Source of the DNA: Lumnitzera littorea
Taxonomy: Eukaryota > Streptophyta > Magnoliopsida > Myrtales > Combretaceae
Length of the DNA: 64,000 nt
Direction of reading: 5' to 3'
Assembly (NCBI GenBank): GCA_024138015.1
Contig: JAMXBB010000011.1
Span: 44,062,194-44,126,193, forward strand
In this document: positions 36,301 through 46,951 of the stretch, in pieces
Layout of the letters: each line of letters starts with the position of its first letter
How positions within the stretch are numbered: position 1 is the first letter of the stretch
The notes under the pieces: model-generated
What the model was told of the DNA's origin: nothing
Databases searched by the model: none
What the model saw: the letters and a program-made list of their open reading frames with translations, nothing else
Translations under genes and position numbers: made by a program

Positions 36301-38571
36301 AACTTAAGTTAAGATTTGTATACAAGTAGTTAAGTGCAAAATCTACCACCTAAACTTAAGGAAATGATGAAACAAGTTGAAAAACCAAGTAAGGACCCCT
36401 TGGAATCATCATGAACAGATCTGGAACATGGGAGAAAGAAGCCTAAAAATATGATAAAAGTGAATGAACAAAGTGAAAAGATTAACCAAAGCAAGTATGA
36501 TAAGCATACAAAGCCTAAAACTCAAAATCGAGCTTAAAACTTTCAAAACAAGCCTAGAACTCTAAGTTGGGCCTTTAATAAAAATCTGACCAGCACCTTA
36601 AAGTACCAAGAGAAGTTATTTTGAAGCCCATAAGAAATCCACCTAAGGCCCCATAAGCCCACCAAAATCATTATCTTTAGTTTGAACTAAAAAACAAGCT
36701 TATTTGACAACTTAAGCCCACTAAAGGACCCAAGAAGTGGTTGTTAGCCTTAAGAATATAAATCAAAGTTGTAAATCTGATCTCAAGGAGTATTTTAAGC
36801 TTAGGATAAAATCTAAAGACCAAGCCCAAAGAATTTCTTAAGTTATTAAAAAGCCCATTTACCAAACAAGGCCCAAAAACACTCCAACACATGAGGAACG
36901 CTACTGTTCTGACCCATGGATAGAATTGTATACCTCATTTCGAAAATCTAACCTTACCACGTTAAGGTACACTTGAAAACGATGAAGATTGACTATAAGA
37001 TCATAAAAATCGGATTTAAAACGAAAAAGTTATAAGCGATTGAACTTTGAGTAAAAACTAGGAAAAAATTACGAAAACTAGTCAAAGATATAACTTAAGG
37101 AAAATTTACTTAGTTTCTTAAGTTTACTTCAATTCCTTATAAAAATTATTTCAATGACCAGGGGACACTGTTTACGAAGACGACTTGCCTCCAGATTATT
37201 TTGATTGACCTACATGGCAGAGTGAGTAAATTCCCGATAACTCTTTACTTGATTGTGCTTGTAGAAATAGATGCACCTAAACTTATATATATGAATTTGG
37301 ATGCTTGTGGGATATGGGAGATGCATGTTTATGAATTTATGGATGAATGTGATGACTTGTTAAGTATATTTAATAAGGGGAATTGTTTGCATTATATATA
37401 CATATGAATTGTGTGAAATGAAATTGTCTAATCACCCTGAAAATCGAGTTAATCTCTTATGCAATTAAGGAATCAAAATGAATCATGCATACCCTGCATT
37501 GCATACGAATAACACCGACTGCCGCTTCATGCAGAAGATGGGAAGGGACTCACAGGAATACGAGTTTCCTGCAGGATTGGGCACTAGCTATGCCATCATA
37601 TATATTGAGTCTCTATCTTAAGCTGTTGGGCTTACTAGGCGCCGGGAGACGCTAACCTTTGGCGAGGGGCCGAGTCTTGTGGCTTCTGCTTAGGGTGTGT
37701 GTTTGTGGACTGCGGAGGCCACCACACCGCTAGACTTGGGATTTTAAAGGATATGATTTGATTTTGGTAAAGGAAGTATATATGTATATATATATAGAGA
37801 GAGAGAGAGTTTTGTTTTGGTATGAGCATGATAGTGCAAATGAAATAAAACCCAAGGTCTAGAACCTGGATTTTGGTTTGGATCGGTTAATTATCTCCAA
37901 ACTCCGACTTCAAGGGGCGAAATTCTGAGTCGTATGCAGTTCCTAGGTCACTGCATGCATTGTTTGGCATACTGGTTGTTCATGCATTCATATGATTGTG
38001 CATATAATAAATTTCTACTCTGTGGTACTGACGAGGGCATTTATTTCACTAAGCGTAAGCTTACATCCCTATAGATTTTTGTTGATGCAGGAGAACCTCT
38101 TCATCAATCCGGGCTGAGGCATGCCCGTGGTAAGTCTTGTGTAGAGACGGGTTGGAATGATCAGAGAGCGAAGAGGACATTTTGTAATAGATTATAGATA
38201 TTTAGATACTTTTATGTTTTTGTGCATAACTTAGATTTTATGCAGTTTCGTTATGAACTGCATTTGTTTGTAATATTATTTTGGTGTAGGTCTCACGAAC
38301 CCATACAATTAGTTAAATTATAACATAGAAGAAATTTTAGTTTAATTTGCTCTATATTACTAGTCTATGGGCCTAGTAGTAACGTAGAGTGGAAGGAGCC
38401 TTGTGTGTCGTATGAAAGGCCTATGATCAGCAAGGGGGTTGATAATAGACCTTTATATGGTACACGGCGACCTATCATGACAACGATACTGTTGGGTCGT
38501 TATACAAAGTTTTCAAAAATTTGAAGATATCAATTCACTCCCCTACTTGATATCTTCTACGGGACTAACAG
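33384..38571 (+). repeat. 3' LTR of the Sirevirus, interrupted by F1 copy 5
   Basis: It begins TGTTAGATATC right after the PPT and ends GGGACTAACA at 38571, so TGTTAG/CTAACA form the terminal inverted repeat. Without the inserted unit at 34717-38504 and one TSD copy it measures about 1395 bp. It aligns with the 5' LTR from 33948 onwards, with many transitions. Confidence 0.9.
34717..38504 (+). mobile_element. F1 unit, copy 5, short form in the Sirevirus 3' LTR (TSD CAAAG)
   Basis: 3788 bp from TGTAAACCCTAC to GGGTCGTTATA with perfect TSDs CAAAG (34712-34716 and 38505-38509). In this direction a CT-rich stretch (35460-35600), a GC-rich core (37480-37740), a TTTTTGTTGATGCAG|GAG acceptor-like site (38083-38097) and GTGGTAAGT donor-like site (near 38130) occur in order, which is why this strand is called sense. 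Short reading frames inside (36677-36892, 37201-37407, 37635-37829) recur in sister copies only because the DNA is repeated. Confidence 0.9.
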
Positions 38572-38984
38572 CCTTGTTGTGTAGTGGTTCTTCATTTTAA
38601 TCTATGTATCACATTCAAGGTAGACCTCCTTTAAGAAATGAGCCTAAAGTATCCTTATCCTTATGTCGTTCAACTCTCAAAGTGTTTTAGGTTAGTGTGT
38701 AAAATATAGTTTGCCTCTTTTTATTTTATACCTTTTAAAAGTGAGTTATCGATTTTTTAAGGAGGAATATATATTTATTTACCTAGGGTAAAGAACAGCT
38801 TTGCCTCCTAGTTTCTCAAATCATGCCCTAGTAATTAACTTTGTTTTGGCTTAGTTTATGATTGGGCTTGGGATTCTAAATAGACTAGGGGTTTTGGCTT
38901 GGCTTGGTTATCTTTATAGGTTGAGGATTGTGTTTAGGTCAGCTACCTTAATGGGTTGTAGTTTGTGTTTGGATTTGCTACCTA

Positions 38985-39225
38985 GCCAAGTGGCTTGTGT
39001 TTGGGTAAGTTGCTTGAATGGGCCCAATGTTGGTGTTCAGATTAAATGCTTGGCCAAGTGGTTTGTGTTTAGGTTAAATGGCTGAATGAGCCCAAGGTTA
39101 GTGTTTAGATTGAATGCTTAGCCAAGTGGTTTGTGTTTGGGTTAAATGACTAAATGGGCCTAAGTTTGGTGTTTAGAATGAATGTGCTAAGGGACTGGTG
39201 TTTGGGTTGAATGGACCATGGGTCT
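38985..39225 (+). repeat. 68-bp tandem repeat, about 3.5 copies
   Basis: Units start GCCAAGTGGYTTGTGTTT at 38985, 39053 and 39121, with a degenerate fourth near 39187. Each contains AATGRGCCYAA and GTGTTYAGATT. A Gly/Leu-rich reading frame at 38858-39085 overlaps and is not supported as a gene. Confidence 0.7.
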
Positions 39226-39744
39226 CTTATTAGCTTCCTTAATAGGTTGAAGGGCCTTGTGTAGGTTAGAAACTAAGTATTTGGATTAGTTACTCAAGTG
39301 GGCCGAAGGCTTGACTTGTATTGGCTGTTTGAGCCTATAAAGATTTATAGTCATCAGTAACTTTTCTTTTTATCTTTATTGTTTTCAATTTTTGTTTCAT
39401 TTTTCTTTTTCTTTTATCTTTTTGCGAGAGAGAGAAAGATAAAGTTTCATTTTATAGAAAATAATTTACAAACAAGGATGGTGATTTTTAGGGTTCCAAT
39501 TTACAAGATTATGGATTTTATTTACATTTCCCTAAATGAGAAGAAATAGTGGTTAGATAAATATTTATTGGAGGATTATTCACAAAGAAGGGAATGCTAG
39601 AGAATGAAGAATAATGAACTAAAGATAACATTATTATTTTGAAAAATCAAAACACAGAAAAGAAAGATAGAGAACTTGACATTTATTTTGAAACTTGATA
39701 TTTATTTTAGGCTTTGTGAATTGGAAAAAACCTTACATTAAGTC

Positions 39745-39951
39745 TCATATATGAGCCTTAAGGTCCTCTATTATCTCATAGGTGTCCCTAATGACCTGTT
39801 CCAGAAGGGACCTTAAGGCCCAATTATGAGCCTCAGAACATTCAAGCTTCTCCTGCAAGTAAGTAGTCTCATCCTTCAATAGTTGTTCACGAATCTTAGA
39901 GATGTCCTATGGCCTATCATTCCCTTGATTGTTTGCTTAGTTGTCTTCCAT
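39745..39951 (-). pseudogene. broken coding fragment after the Ogre-type PBS (gag/ORF1 start?)
   Basis: A 69-codon frame starts MEDN, has two internal stops (TAA and TAG, each one transition from a Gln codon), and then continues open with DISKIREQLLKDETTYLQEK and SEAHNWALRSLLEQVIRDTY. The residues are charged and helical, coiled-coil-like. Position downstream of the PBS suggests the N-terminus of gag or of the extra 5' ORF of Ogre elements. No family was recognised by residues alone. Confidence 0.4.
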
Positions 39952-40594
39952 TCTAGGTCTATATAATTTTGAACAAGGATCAATCATCAATGCAATAAAA
40001 GAAAGTACGTAGAAATATGCAGTTGTTAGGATCGTTTGGGTTAATATATTACTCCTTAAGTTGCAACCTTATTGTAATTTTCAAAAACTTGATTGCATTA
40101 AAACTCTTGAACGATTAGTAAGGTTGCATTTTCTTACGGGTAGTGTATTAACTTAAGCTCGAAGGGGAGTATATATAATTAGGGTGGGTTCTAAAAGGTC
40201 CTTAAGCTTTGTGACCTCACTTGTTTTTAGAAAACACTTTCATTAGTCACATCAAGCTTAAGTAGGGTGGCCTAATCAACCCTGAGTGATGATTACACCA
40301 TAACATCCGAAGCCTACACAACGGCTCCCCAATCCTAGAATCCTAATATGGCCTAGGTTTGACCCCATCTACCCTAACTCTTTGATGTAACAAACGAACC
40401 CCCTATGTCCCTATGCATGTGATATGCAAAATAAATACAATAATCAAAGCAACATATACACATGAAGTTAATAACGAATACACAAGTAAATGTACAATTA
40501 AATAAATAAATAAACAAGCAACTAAAGAACATGGGTATTTTGAAAAGCAATTTTAATTTTGGCAAGTTTTTAAGTGGCTAGCCTTCTTGACGTC

Positions 40595-40610
40595 TATAGT
40601 GGAGTCGCCA
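40595..40610 (-). other. Ogre-type primer binding site (decayed)
   Basis: The minus strand reads TGGCGACTCCACTATA. Ogre-type elements use TGGCGACTCCACTGGGGA, complementary to a tRNA-Arg 3' end (family knowledge). The first 13 bases agree. Confidence 0.55.
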
Positions 40611-40686
40611 AGCAGTCGAGCTTAGTTTTTTCCTCTCAGTTTTATATGAATTGGTTTTCTTCAAATCGATCAATATTAATCCTACT

Positions 40687-41128
40687 TGTTTAATACTGAC
40701 TAAATCATATTTTCAAAATCTCAAGTCTAGTGGTATGGTAGCCTCTGCAATCTGCAAACACATACCCTAAGTAGAAGGTACAAGACCCAACCCCTTGCCG
40801 ACGGTTGGCATCTCCCGGCGCTTAGTAAACCCATTAGCTTAAGACAGAGACTCAATAAAAATGATGACATAGCTAGTGTCTAATCTTATAGGAGGCTTGT
40901 CCTCCTATGAGTCCCTTCCCATCTTTTGCGTGAAGTGGCAGTTTATTCGAATGCAATATAGGGAATACATGATTCATCTTATTTCTTAATCATATAGATA
41001 ATTAATCCGATTTTTCAAGGTGATCAGACAATTTCATTCCATACAATTGTACGTATAAATTTATCACAACAATTCCCATTATTATATAATTCATAGCATT
41101 CAATTCATAAATCTATATACATGCATTT
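40687..41128 (-). mobile_element. F1 fragment, copy 10 (GC-rich core region)
   Basis: This corresponds to the part of F1 running from AAATCATATTTTCAAAATC through the GC-rich core (CAAGTCTAGTGGTATGGTAG, CCGACGGTTGGC) to ACATGCATTT. It is cut on the left by Ogre-like DNA and on the right by the start of another unit at 41129. Confidence 0.75.
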
Positions 41129-42850
41129 TGTCAGGACCTTACAAAGGTCCTAGTAGGATTACCTAAAATTTTCATAATACGTGTGCACCCATGATATGGA
41201 AATCGCCTTGCAAGTCAGAGATTGCAACACTCTAAATGATTAATCACTAAGGTTACTGATTTTTAAATAATTAAGTTACTGTAGAATACAAATCTAAATA
41301 ACTATGGGTATCTGATATCCTACAGTTCCTTAGAACAGTAGAGAATCGGTATCCCCTACCAAATAAGAAGACAGGATATACCAACATTATAAAAGAAATA
41401 CAAGAAAAATTAAATTATCTACAAAGGATGTTTATGTATCATCTAAAGAGTACTCACCTATTTCCAATACTAAGATACATATCTTCATCTCACACTTAGC
41501 ACTCGAGACTTATCCCAATCCTAATGTAAGTAAACCTGTAAGAGACACTATGAGGGAGTGAGCATATAATAGCTTAGTGAGCTCGTCAATGAGTTTGTTC
41601 CTCACCACTACTAGTTAAGCAAGTTTTCACACATTATTATCACATATGCAGGCAAGTTATCTACATACAACATGAATGCATGCGCGATGAATGCATGCGC
41701 GATGAATGCAAGCAACACATCCATAGGAGTCTGGAACTATGGAAGGTGTAGAATTACGTCATCTTTACTTCGATTATCCCATGTACTTACCCGCACAGGG
41801 CACTTCAGCTTACTCGCATGAGGCTACCTAGGGGCACCACCCCTTTAGGTAACACTCGACTATTACCCTAGTCGAGAAAAGAGTTTCAATCCACATAGGG
41901 GGATTCTAAACTAGGACTATCTACCCTCCAATGACCCTCGGGCACAAACATGCGAGTCCTCTCGTAACCAAAATTAACCAAGGCCTTACAGGCACAATAA
42001 AGCGAGTCCTCTCGCTATCAAGTGGAGAACCCATGCTAGCTTTGCTTTAATAATAATATCATTTCTAGCACTATGGCCCTTAGCAAAATCGTACAAAATA
42101 CGTTTAAGATTAGGAAAAATTTTTCTAAAAATAACCTTTTCAACATTTTGCAAAGCTAACACTCTCCATCCATACATTTACTAAGTCATAGACATGCGAC
42201 GAATAGAACTGGTTATTTGGGTCAGATATTTATATTTATCAATTTAAAAAGGTGATCACACAGATGATAGCAAACAAGTAAAGCAATCATTCAGACATAC
42301 AAGCAACAGCAAGCAACAAAACCTCATATAAGTAACACATACAAGCAAGTAGTAGGTCATTAGAACTCTCTCACCTGAATTATTGCTCATTCTCCAAGCC
42401 TTTGGGGTTTCCAAAACTTGATATTGAACGCCTAAATCAAAATAGTAAAACTTATAAGTATTCTGAGAAATCAGACTCCTTAATTAACTAAAAGTCTATT
42501 GTAGTTTATCTAGTTTCCCCTAATATAACCCAAGTATGATATGTATAGGGTTTATCATACTCAATGGGGTTAATAGTAACTATTTTCTTATATTTGTAAG
42601 TTATGAGACTTCCTTTATGTATTTTGTAATTTTTTCATTCTAATTCTGATATTTGTGAACTTATAGTCATTTTTCATCATTTTCGGATGCACGTTCACAC
42701 GGTGATGTCCGTTTTGGACGTTAAGACTCATGTTTTACAATATAGGCTAAACTTATTAAAATTTTAACTACGGAAGCTTAATTATTCTTATTACTTATAT
42801 TCATATCCTAATATCTCCTACTTTAGGACTTAATGATTTAATTAGCTAAC
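41129..42850 (-). mobile_element. F2-bodied unit with a b-type (F1-like) terminus, truncated
   Basis: It starts TGTCAGGACCTTACAAAGG and continues with GTGTGCACCCATGATA, as in the b-type terminus of F1 copies 2-4. The later body carries the F2 signature CACACGGTGATGTCCGTTTT near 42699 and follows 5156-8544. It stops at about 42850, where a short inverted F2 end abuts. The left flank is CATTT; no matching right TSD was found, consistent with truncation. A 15-bp tandem repeat (ATGAATGCATGCGCG) lies at 41672-41713. Confidence 0.65.
41672..41713 (+). repeat. 15-bp tandem repeat, 2.8 copies
   Basis: ATGAATGCATGCGCG repeats at 41672, 41687 and 41702 (third incomplete). Confidence 0.8.
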
Positions 42851-42893
42851 ATGGTGGTACTACTACAACTTAAGCCCCCTCAAGGTTGTGACA
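42851..42893 (+). mobile_element. short inverted F2 terminus
   Basis: Its reverse complement begins TGTCACAACCTTGAGGGGGC, matching the F2 start at 61943 and, more loosely, 5156. It is a 43-bp terminal scrap in the opposite orientation to its left neighbour. Confidence 0.5.
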
Positions 42894-43124
42894 TGTATAA
42901 TTTGGATCTTTTTTTTTTAGATAATTAAGATTAAATTAGGTTTGGTTTTGAAAGCCAATAATTTAATTGTGGCCTATGAATTGATAATTTAAATATATTT
43001 TTGCTACCTAATATGTTGAGAGTAAAGCTAAGCTAAGCTAAGCTAGTTGAGCATGCACATATAGGATAGAAGGTTACAAGTTTGAATTCCCTTGGACACA
43101 TAGGGATGTGCTAAACACAATCAC
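42894..43124 (+). other. AT-rich remnant with a SINE-like (tRNA-derived) segment
   Basis: About 230 bp between repeat copies. 43025-43046 has (AAGCT)n repeats; the part from about 43040 reads AGTTGAGCATGC, then AGGTTACAAGTTTGAATTCC, which looks like tRNA-type A and B boxes in the right order. After the F1 copy at 43125-46946 the tail would continue with a C/T-rich stretch (46952 on). This is a weak call, since neither end is defined. Confidence 0.35.
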
Positions 43125-46100
43125 TGTAAACCCTACTTTTAGTGGGCCTAAGACTTGATTAAGAGTACCTTCAGAACGTTCCTAAAGATCAACTAAACAA
43201 AAAAAAAAAACTTAAGTTTATATTTAGAAACGAATTAAATTTTTACAATTCAAAAGCTAATTGTCAATAAAACCCGAGCTTGAAGAACTGCGATCTCTAA
43301 AGCTATTTAAAACCCTAAACCTTAAAACCACTAAGGAATTTTAACCCTAAATAATTAATTGATAATTTAATTTGAATAATTTCATTCAACTTTAGAAAAT
43401 TTCACAATTCTACAAAAATCAAATCATAAATCACAAAACAATGTAAGATAAAAATCCTAAAACAATTTTCTATAAGGCTATGCCCTTATCTTCATGCATA
43501 AGCCTTACACATAAATAAGTAGACCAACCAATCACCTTAGATAACTTATCAATTGAGAGTTGGAATCATTTATCAATTGATAACTTATCAAAATCTAGTG
43601 ATAAGACAATTTCCTTATCACCTCTTCACTTATACTACATATGGACAAATTTTCACAAGAAATCATGAGCTTAACTTTAATAAAGGTGACAAGACCACTC
43701 CATGCCATTAAAAGACTTCCCATGGCAGATCTAAAAAGGGGAGAAGAGGGGGCCATGCATTTGTCATTCACCCATCAATCACTTCCTCTTACACATCACT
43801 ATTCACCCCTTAATGCTTACATCATCAAGAGTTGCAATTGTTGACTTTTTGTAAGCTTTAAGACAATACTTTCAAGACATTTAAACACTCCTTCTCTCTC
43901 CATTCCAACCGGCCACACTCTTCCCCATTTCTCTCACTTTCAATTTCACTTTCACTTCATCTTTCTCTCTTTAGAAACAAACATAAAAAGGGGAAACAAC
44001 TTTACCCCACAAAATCCATTTTCTTCCATTTTGAAAGCTTCAACTCACGGCATTTTTTTTCTTTGTTCATGTGCCATTTTCTTTCATCATTTAAGATCAT
44101 CTAAGACCATTAGAATCTTTCATAAACCCCTTTCCAAAAGACCAAAGGATTCGGGTTTCAAAAGGTAAGCAAAAAGGAGGAAGCAAAGTTAAAGGCTTAA
44201 GAGGAACCTTAGTGCACAACCACCAAACTTTGCGTTAAGGACGAGTAAGTGATTCTTGTGATGTGTGGATTAATATTTATGTTAGAAGACTTGGATTTCT
44301 TGAAGATATGAGTAAGGTTTGAGTTGTTATAGCACAAAAATTCGTTTTAAGAAACAAACCCTAAAACCATTACATGAAGTTGAAATATGAGCATGTAAAG
44401 TTGGTGTTTTGTATGGACATTTGTTTAATGCTTTGAATGGAAGATTTTAAGCTAAGGAAATCTTGAAATGAGAACTTTAATGAAGGGTAAGCATGCTGGA
44501 CGTGAAGGTTCCATGATCATTTGAATGTTGATTTTGTTTCCATTAAGTTAAACATGCTCAAATCTAGACTTAAGTTAAGGAAAAATCCATCACATGAAGT
44601 TTTATGAAGAAATCAACTTTGTATGACATGAGCTATGATATGGAGGTTTTATGAAGTATAAGATCTTTTATTTCTTTATGTGGAGCATGAGTTAAAGGAT
44701 CATTTGATGGAAGGAAACTTAAGTTAAGATTTATACACAAGTAGTTAAGTGCATAATCTATCACCTACACTTAAGGAAATGATGAAACAAGTTGAAAAAC
44801 CAAGTAAGGACCCCTTAGGACCAACATGAACAGATCTGGAACGTGGGTAAATGAGGCCTAAAAATATGATAAAAGTGAAAGAACAAAGTGAAAAGATTAA
44901 CCAAAGCAAGTATGATTAGCATACAAAGCCTAAAACTCAAAACCGGGCCTAAAACTCTCAAAACAAGCTTAGAACTCTAAGATGGGCCTTCAACAAAAAT
45001 CTGACCAGCAACTTAAAGTACCAAGAGAAGTTGTTTTGAAGCCCATAAGAAATCCACCTAAGGCCCCATAAGCCCACCAAAGTCATTAACTTTAGTTTGA
45101 ACCAAAAACAAGCCCATTTGACAACTTAAGCCCACTAAAAGGCCCAAGAAGTGGTTGTTAGCCTTAGGAATATAAATCAAAGTTGTAAATCTGATCTTAA
45201 GGAGTATTTTAAGCTTAGGATAAAATCTAAAGACCAAGCCCAAAGAATTTCTTAAGTTATTAAAAAGCCCAATTACCAAACAAGGCCCAAAAACACTCCA
45301 ACACATGAGGAACGCTACTGTTCTGACCCATGGACAGAATTGTATACCTCATTTCGAAAATCTAACCTTACCACATTAAAGTACACTCGAAAACGATGAA
45401 GATTGACTATAAGATCATAAAAATCGGATTTAAAACGAAAAAGTTATACGCGATTGAACTTTAGGTAAAAACCGGGAAAAATTTCAAAAACTAGTCAAGA
45501 GTATAACTTAAAGAAAACTTACATAGTTTCTTAAGTTTGTTTCAATTCCTTATAAAAATTATTTCAATGACCAGGGGACACTGTTTACGGAGAGGACTTG
45601 CCTCCGGATTATTTTGACTGACCCACATGGCAGAGTGAGTAAATTCCCGATGACTCTTTACTTGATTGTGCTTGTAGAAATAGATGCACCTAAACTTATA
45701 TATATGAATTTGGATGCTTGTGGGATATGGGAGATGCATGTGTATGAATTTGTGGATGAATGTGATGACTTGTTAATTATATATAATAATGGGAATTGTT
45801 TGTATGAATATATACATGTGAATTGTATGGAATGAAACTGGTTGATCACCCTAAAAATCAAGTTAATTGCTTATATGATTAAGAACTCAAAATGAATCAT
45901 GCATACCCCATATTGCATACGGATAACACCGACTGCCGCTTCACGCAGAAGATGGGAAGGGACTCACAGGAATACGAGTTTCCTGCAGGATTGGGCACTA
46001 GCTACGCCAGCATATATATTGAGTCTCTGTCTTAAGCTGATGGGCTTACTAGGCGCCGGGAGACGCCAACCGTCGGCGAGGGGCCGAGTCTTGTGGCTTC

Positions 46101-46189
46101 TGCTTAGGGCGTGTGTTTGTGGACTGCGGGGGCCACCACACCGCTAGACTTGGGATTTTAAAAGATACGATTTGATTTTGGTAAAGGAA

Positions 46190-46245
<56 letters not shown>

Positions 46246-46946
46246 GTAGAGTCTTGTTTTGGTATGAGCACGATAGTGCAAATGAAATAAAACCCAAGGT
46301 CTAGAACCCGGATTTTGGTTTGGGTCGGTTAATTATCTCCAAACCCCGACTTCAAGGGGCGTAATTCTAAGTCATATGCGGTTCCTAGGTTACTGCATGC
46401 GTTTTTTGGCATACTGGTTGTTCATGCATTCATATGATTGTGCATATTATAAATTTCTGCTATGTGGTATTGATGAGGGCATTTATCTCACTAAGCGTAA
46501 GCTTACTCCTCTATAGATTTTTGTTGGTGCAGGAGAACCTCTTCGTCAATCCAGGCCGAGGCATGCCCGTGGTAAGTCTCAAGTAGAGACGGGTTGGAGA
46601 GATCAGAGAGCGAAGAGGATATTTTGTAATAGATTATAGATATTTAGATACTTTTATATATTTATGCATAACTTAGATTTTATGCAGTTCCGTTATGAAC
46701 TGCATTTGTTTGTAATATTATTTTGGTGTGGGTCTTACGAGCCCACACAATTAGTTAAATTATAACATAAAAGAAATTTTAGTTTAATTTGCTCTATATT
46801 ACTAGTCTATGGGCTTAGTAGTAACGTAGAGTGGAAGGAGCCTTGTGTGTCGTATGAAAGGCCTATGATCAGCAAGGGGGTTGATAATAGACCTTTATAC
46901 GGTATACGGTGACCTATCACGACAATGATACTGTTGGGTCGTTATA
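43125..46946 (+). mobile_element. F1 unit, copy 6, intact short form (TSD ATCAC)
   Basis: 3822 bp from TGTAAACCCTAC to GGGTCGTTATA with perfect TSDs ATCAC (43120-43124 and 46947-46951). It is the best short-form reference, and its layout equals copy 5. A CT-rich presumed leader lies at 43880-43980, donor-like CAAAAGGTAAGC near 44163, the GC-rich core at 45900-46160, a TA microsatellite at 46191-46245 and the acceptor-like TTGTTGGTGCAG near 46535. An 82-codon reading frame at 45899-46147 recurs in copy 3 (12293-12541), but there is no sign that it is a gene. Confidence 0.92.
46191..46245. repeat. (TA)n microsatellite
   Basis: About 55 bp of TA with two TG interruptions. In copy 5 the same place holds a much shorter TA plus GA run. 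Confidence 0.85.
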
Positions 46947-46951
46947 ATCAC

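Larger units (their letters stand above)
2627..38571 (+). mobile_element. Sirevirus-type Ty1/copia retrotransposon, ~10.8 kb of own DNA split by nested insertions
   Basis: The order is LTR, tRNA-iMet-type PBS, UBN2-type gag with CCHC knuckle, protease, integrase, RT, RNase H, an extra envelope-like ORF, multiple polypurine tracts and LTR. Integrase before RT marks Ty1/copia; the extra ORF after pol and the repeated PPT are Sirevirus traits (family knowledge). Its own pieces are 2627-3453, 3454-5155, 8550-10520, 22918-26433, 32600-34716 and 38510-38571. Together with 564 bp of 5' LTR displaced beyond the window they make about 10.8 kb, a normal Sirevirus length. Reconstructed LTR lengths agree (about 1391 and 1395 bp). 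Every gene is broken and the LTRs have diverged visibly, so the insertion is old. Confidence 0.9.
38572..40686 (-). mobile_element. Ogre-like Ty3/gypsy 5' remnant flanking the Sirevirus
   Basis: Directly right of the copia 3' LTR. On the minus strand a decayed PBS of the Ogre type lies at 40595-40610. About 640 bases further in that direction is a broken coding fragment (39951-39745), then a tandem repeat zone (38985-39225). The sequence right of the PBS (40611-40686) would be the end of its LTR, cut by an F1 fragment. The assignment rests on the PBS motif and layout; no protein domain of pol is present. Confidence 0.45.

Noticed and set aside
43641..43844. 67-codon frame shared with 29818-30021
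   Set aside because: It recurs only because the F1 DNA is repeated; the frames differ by indels between copies and no domain is recognised.
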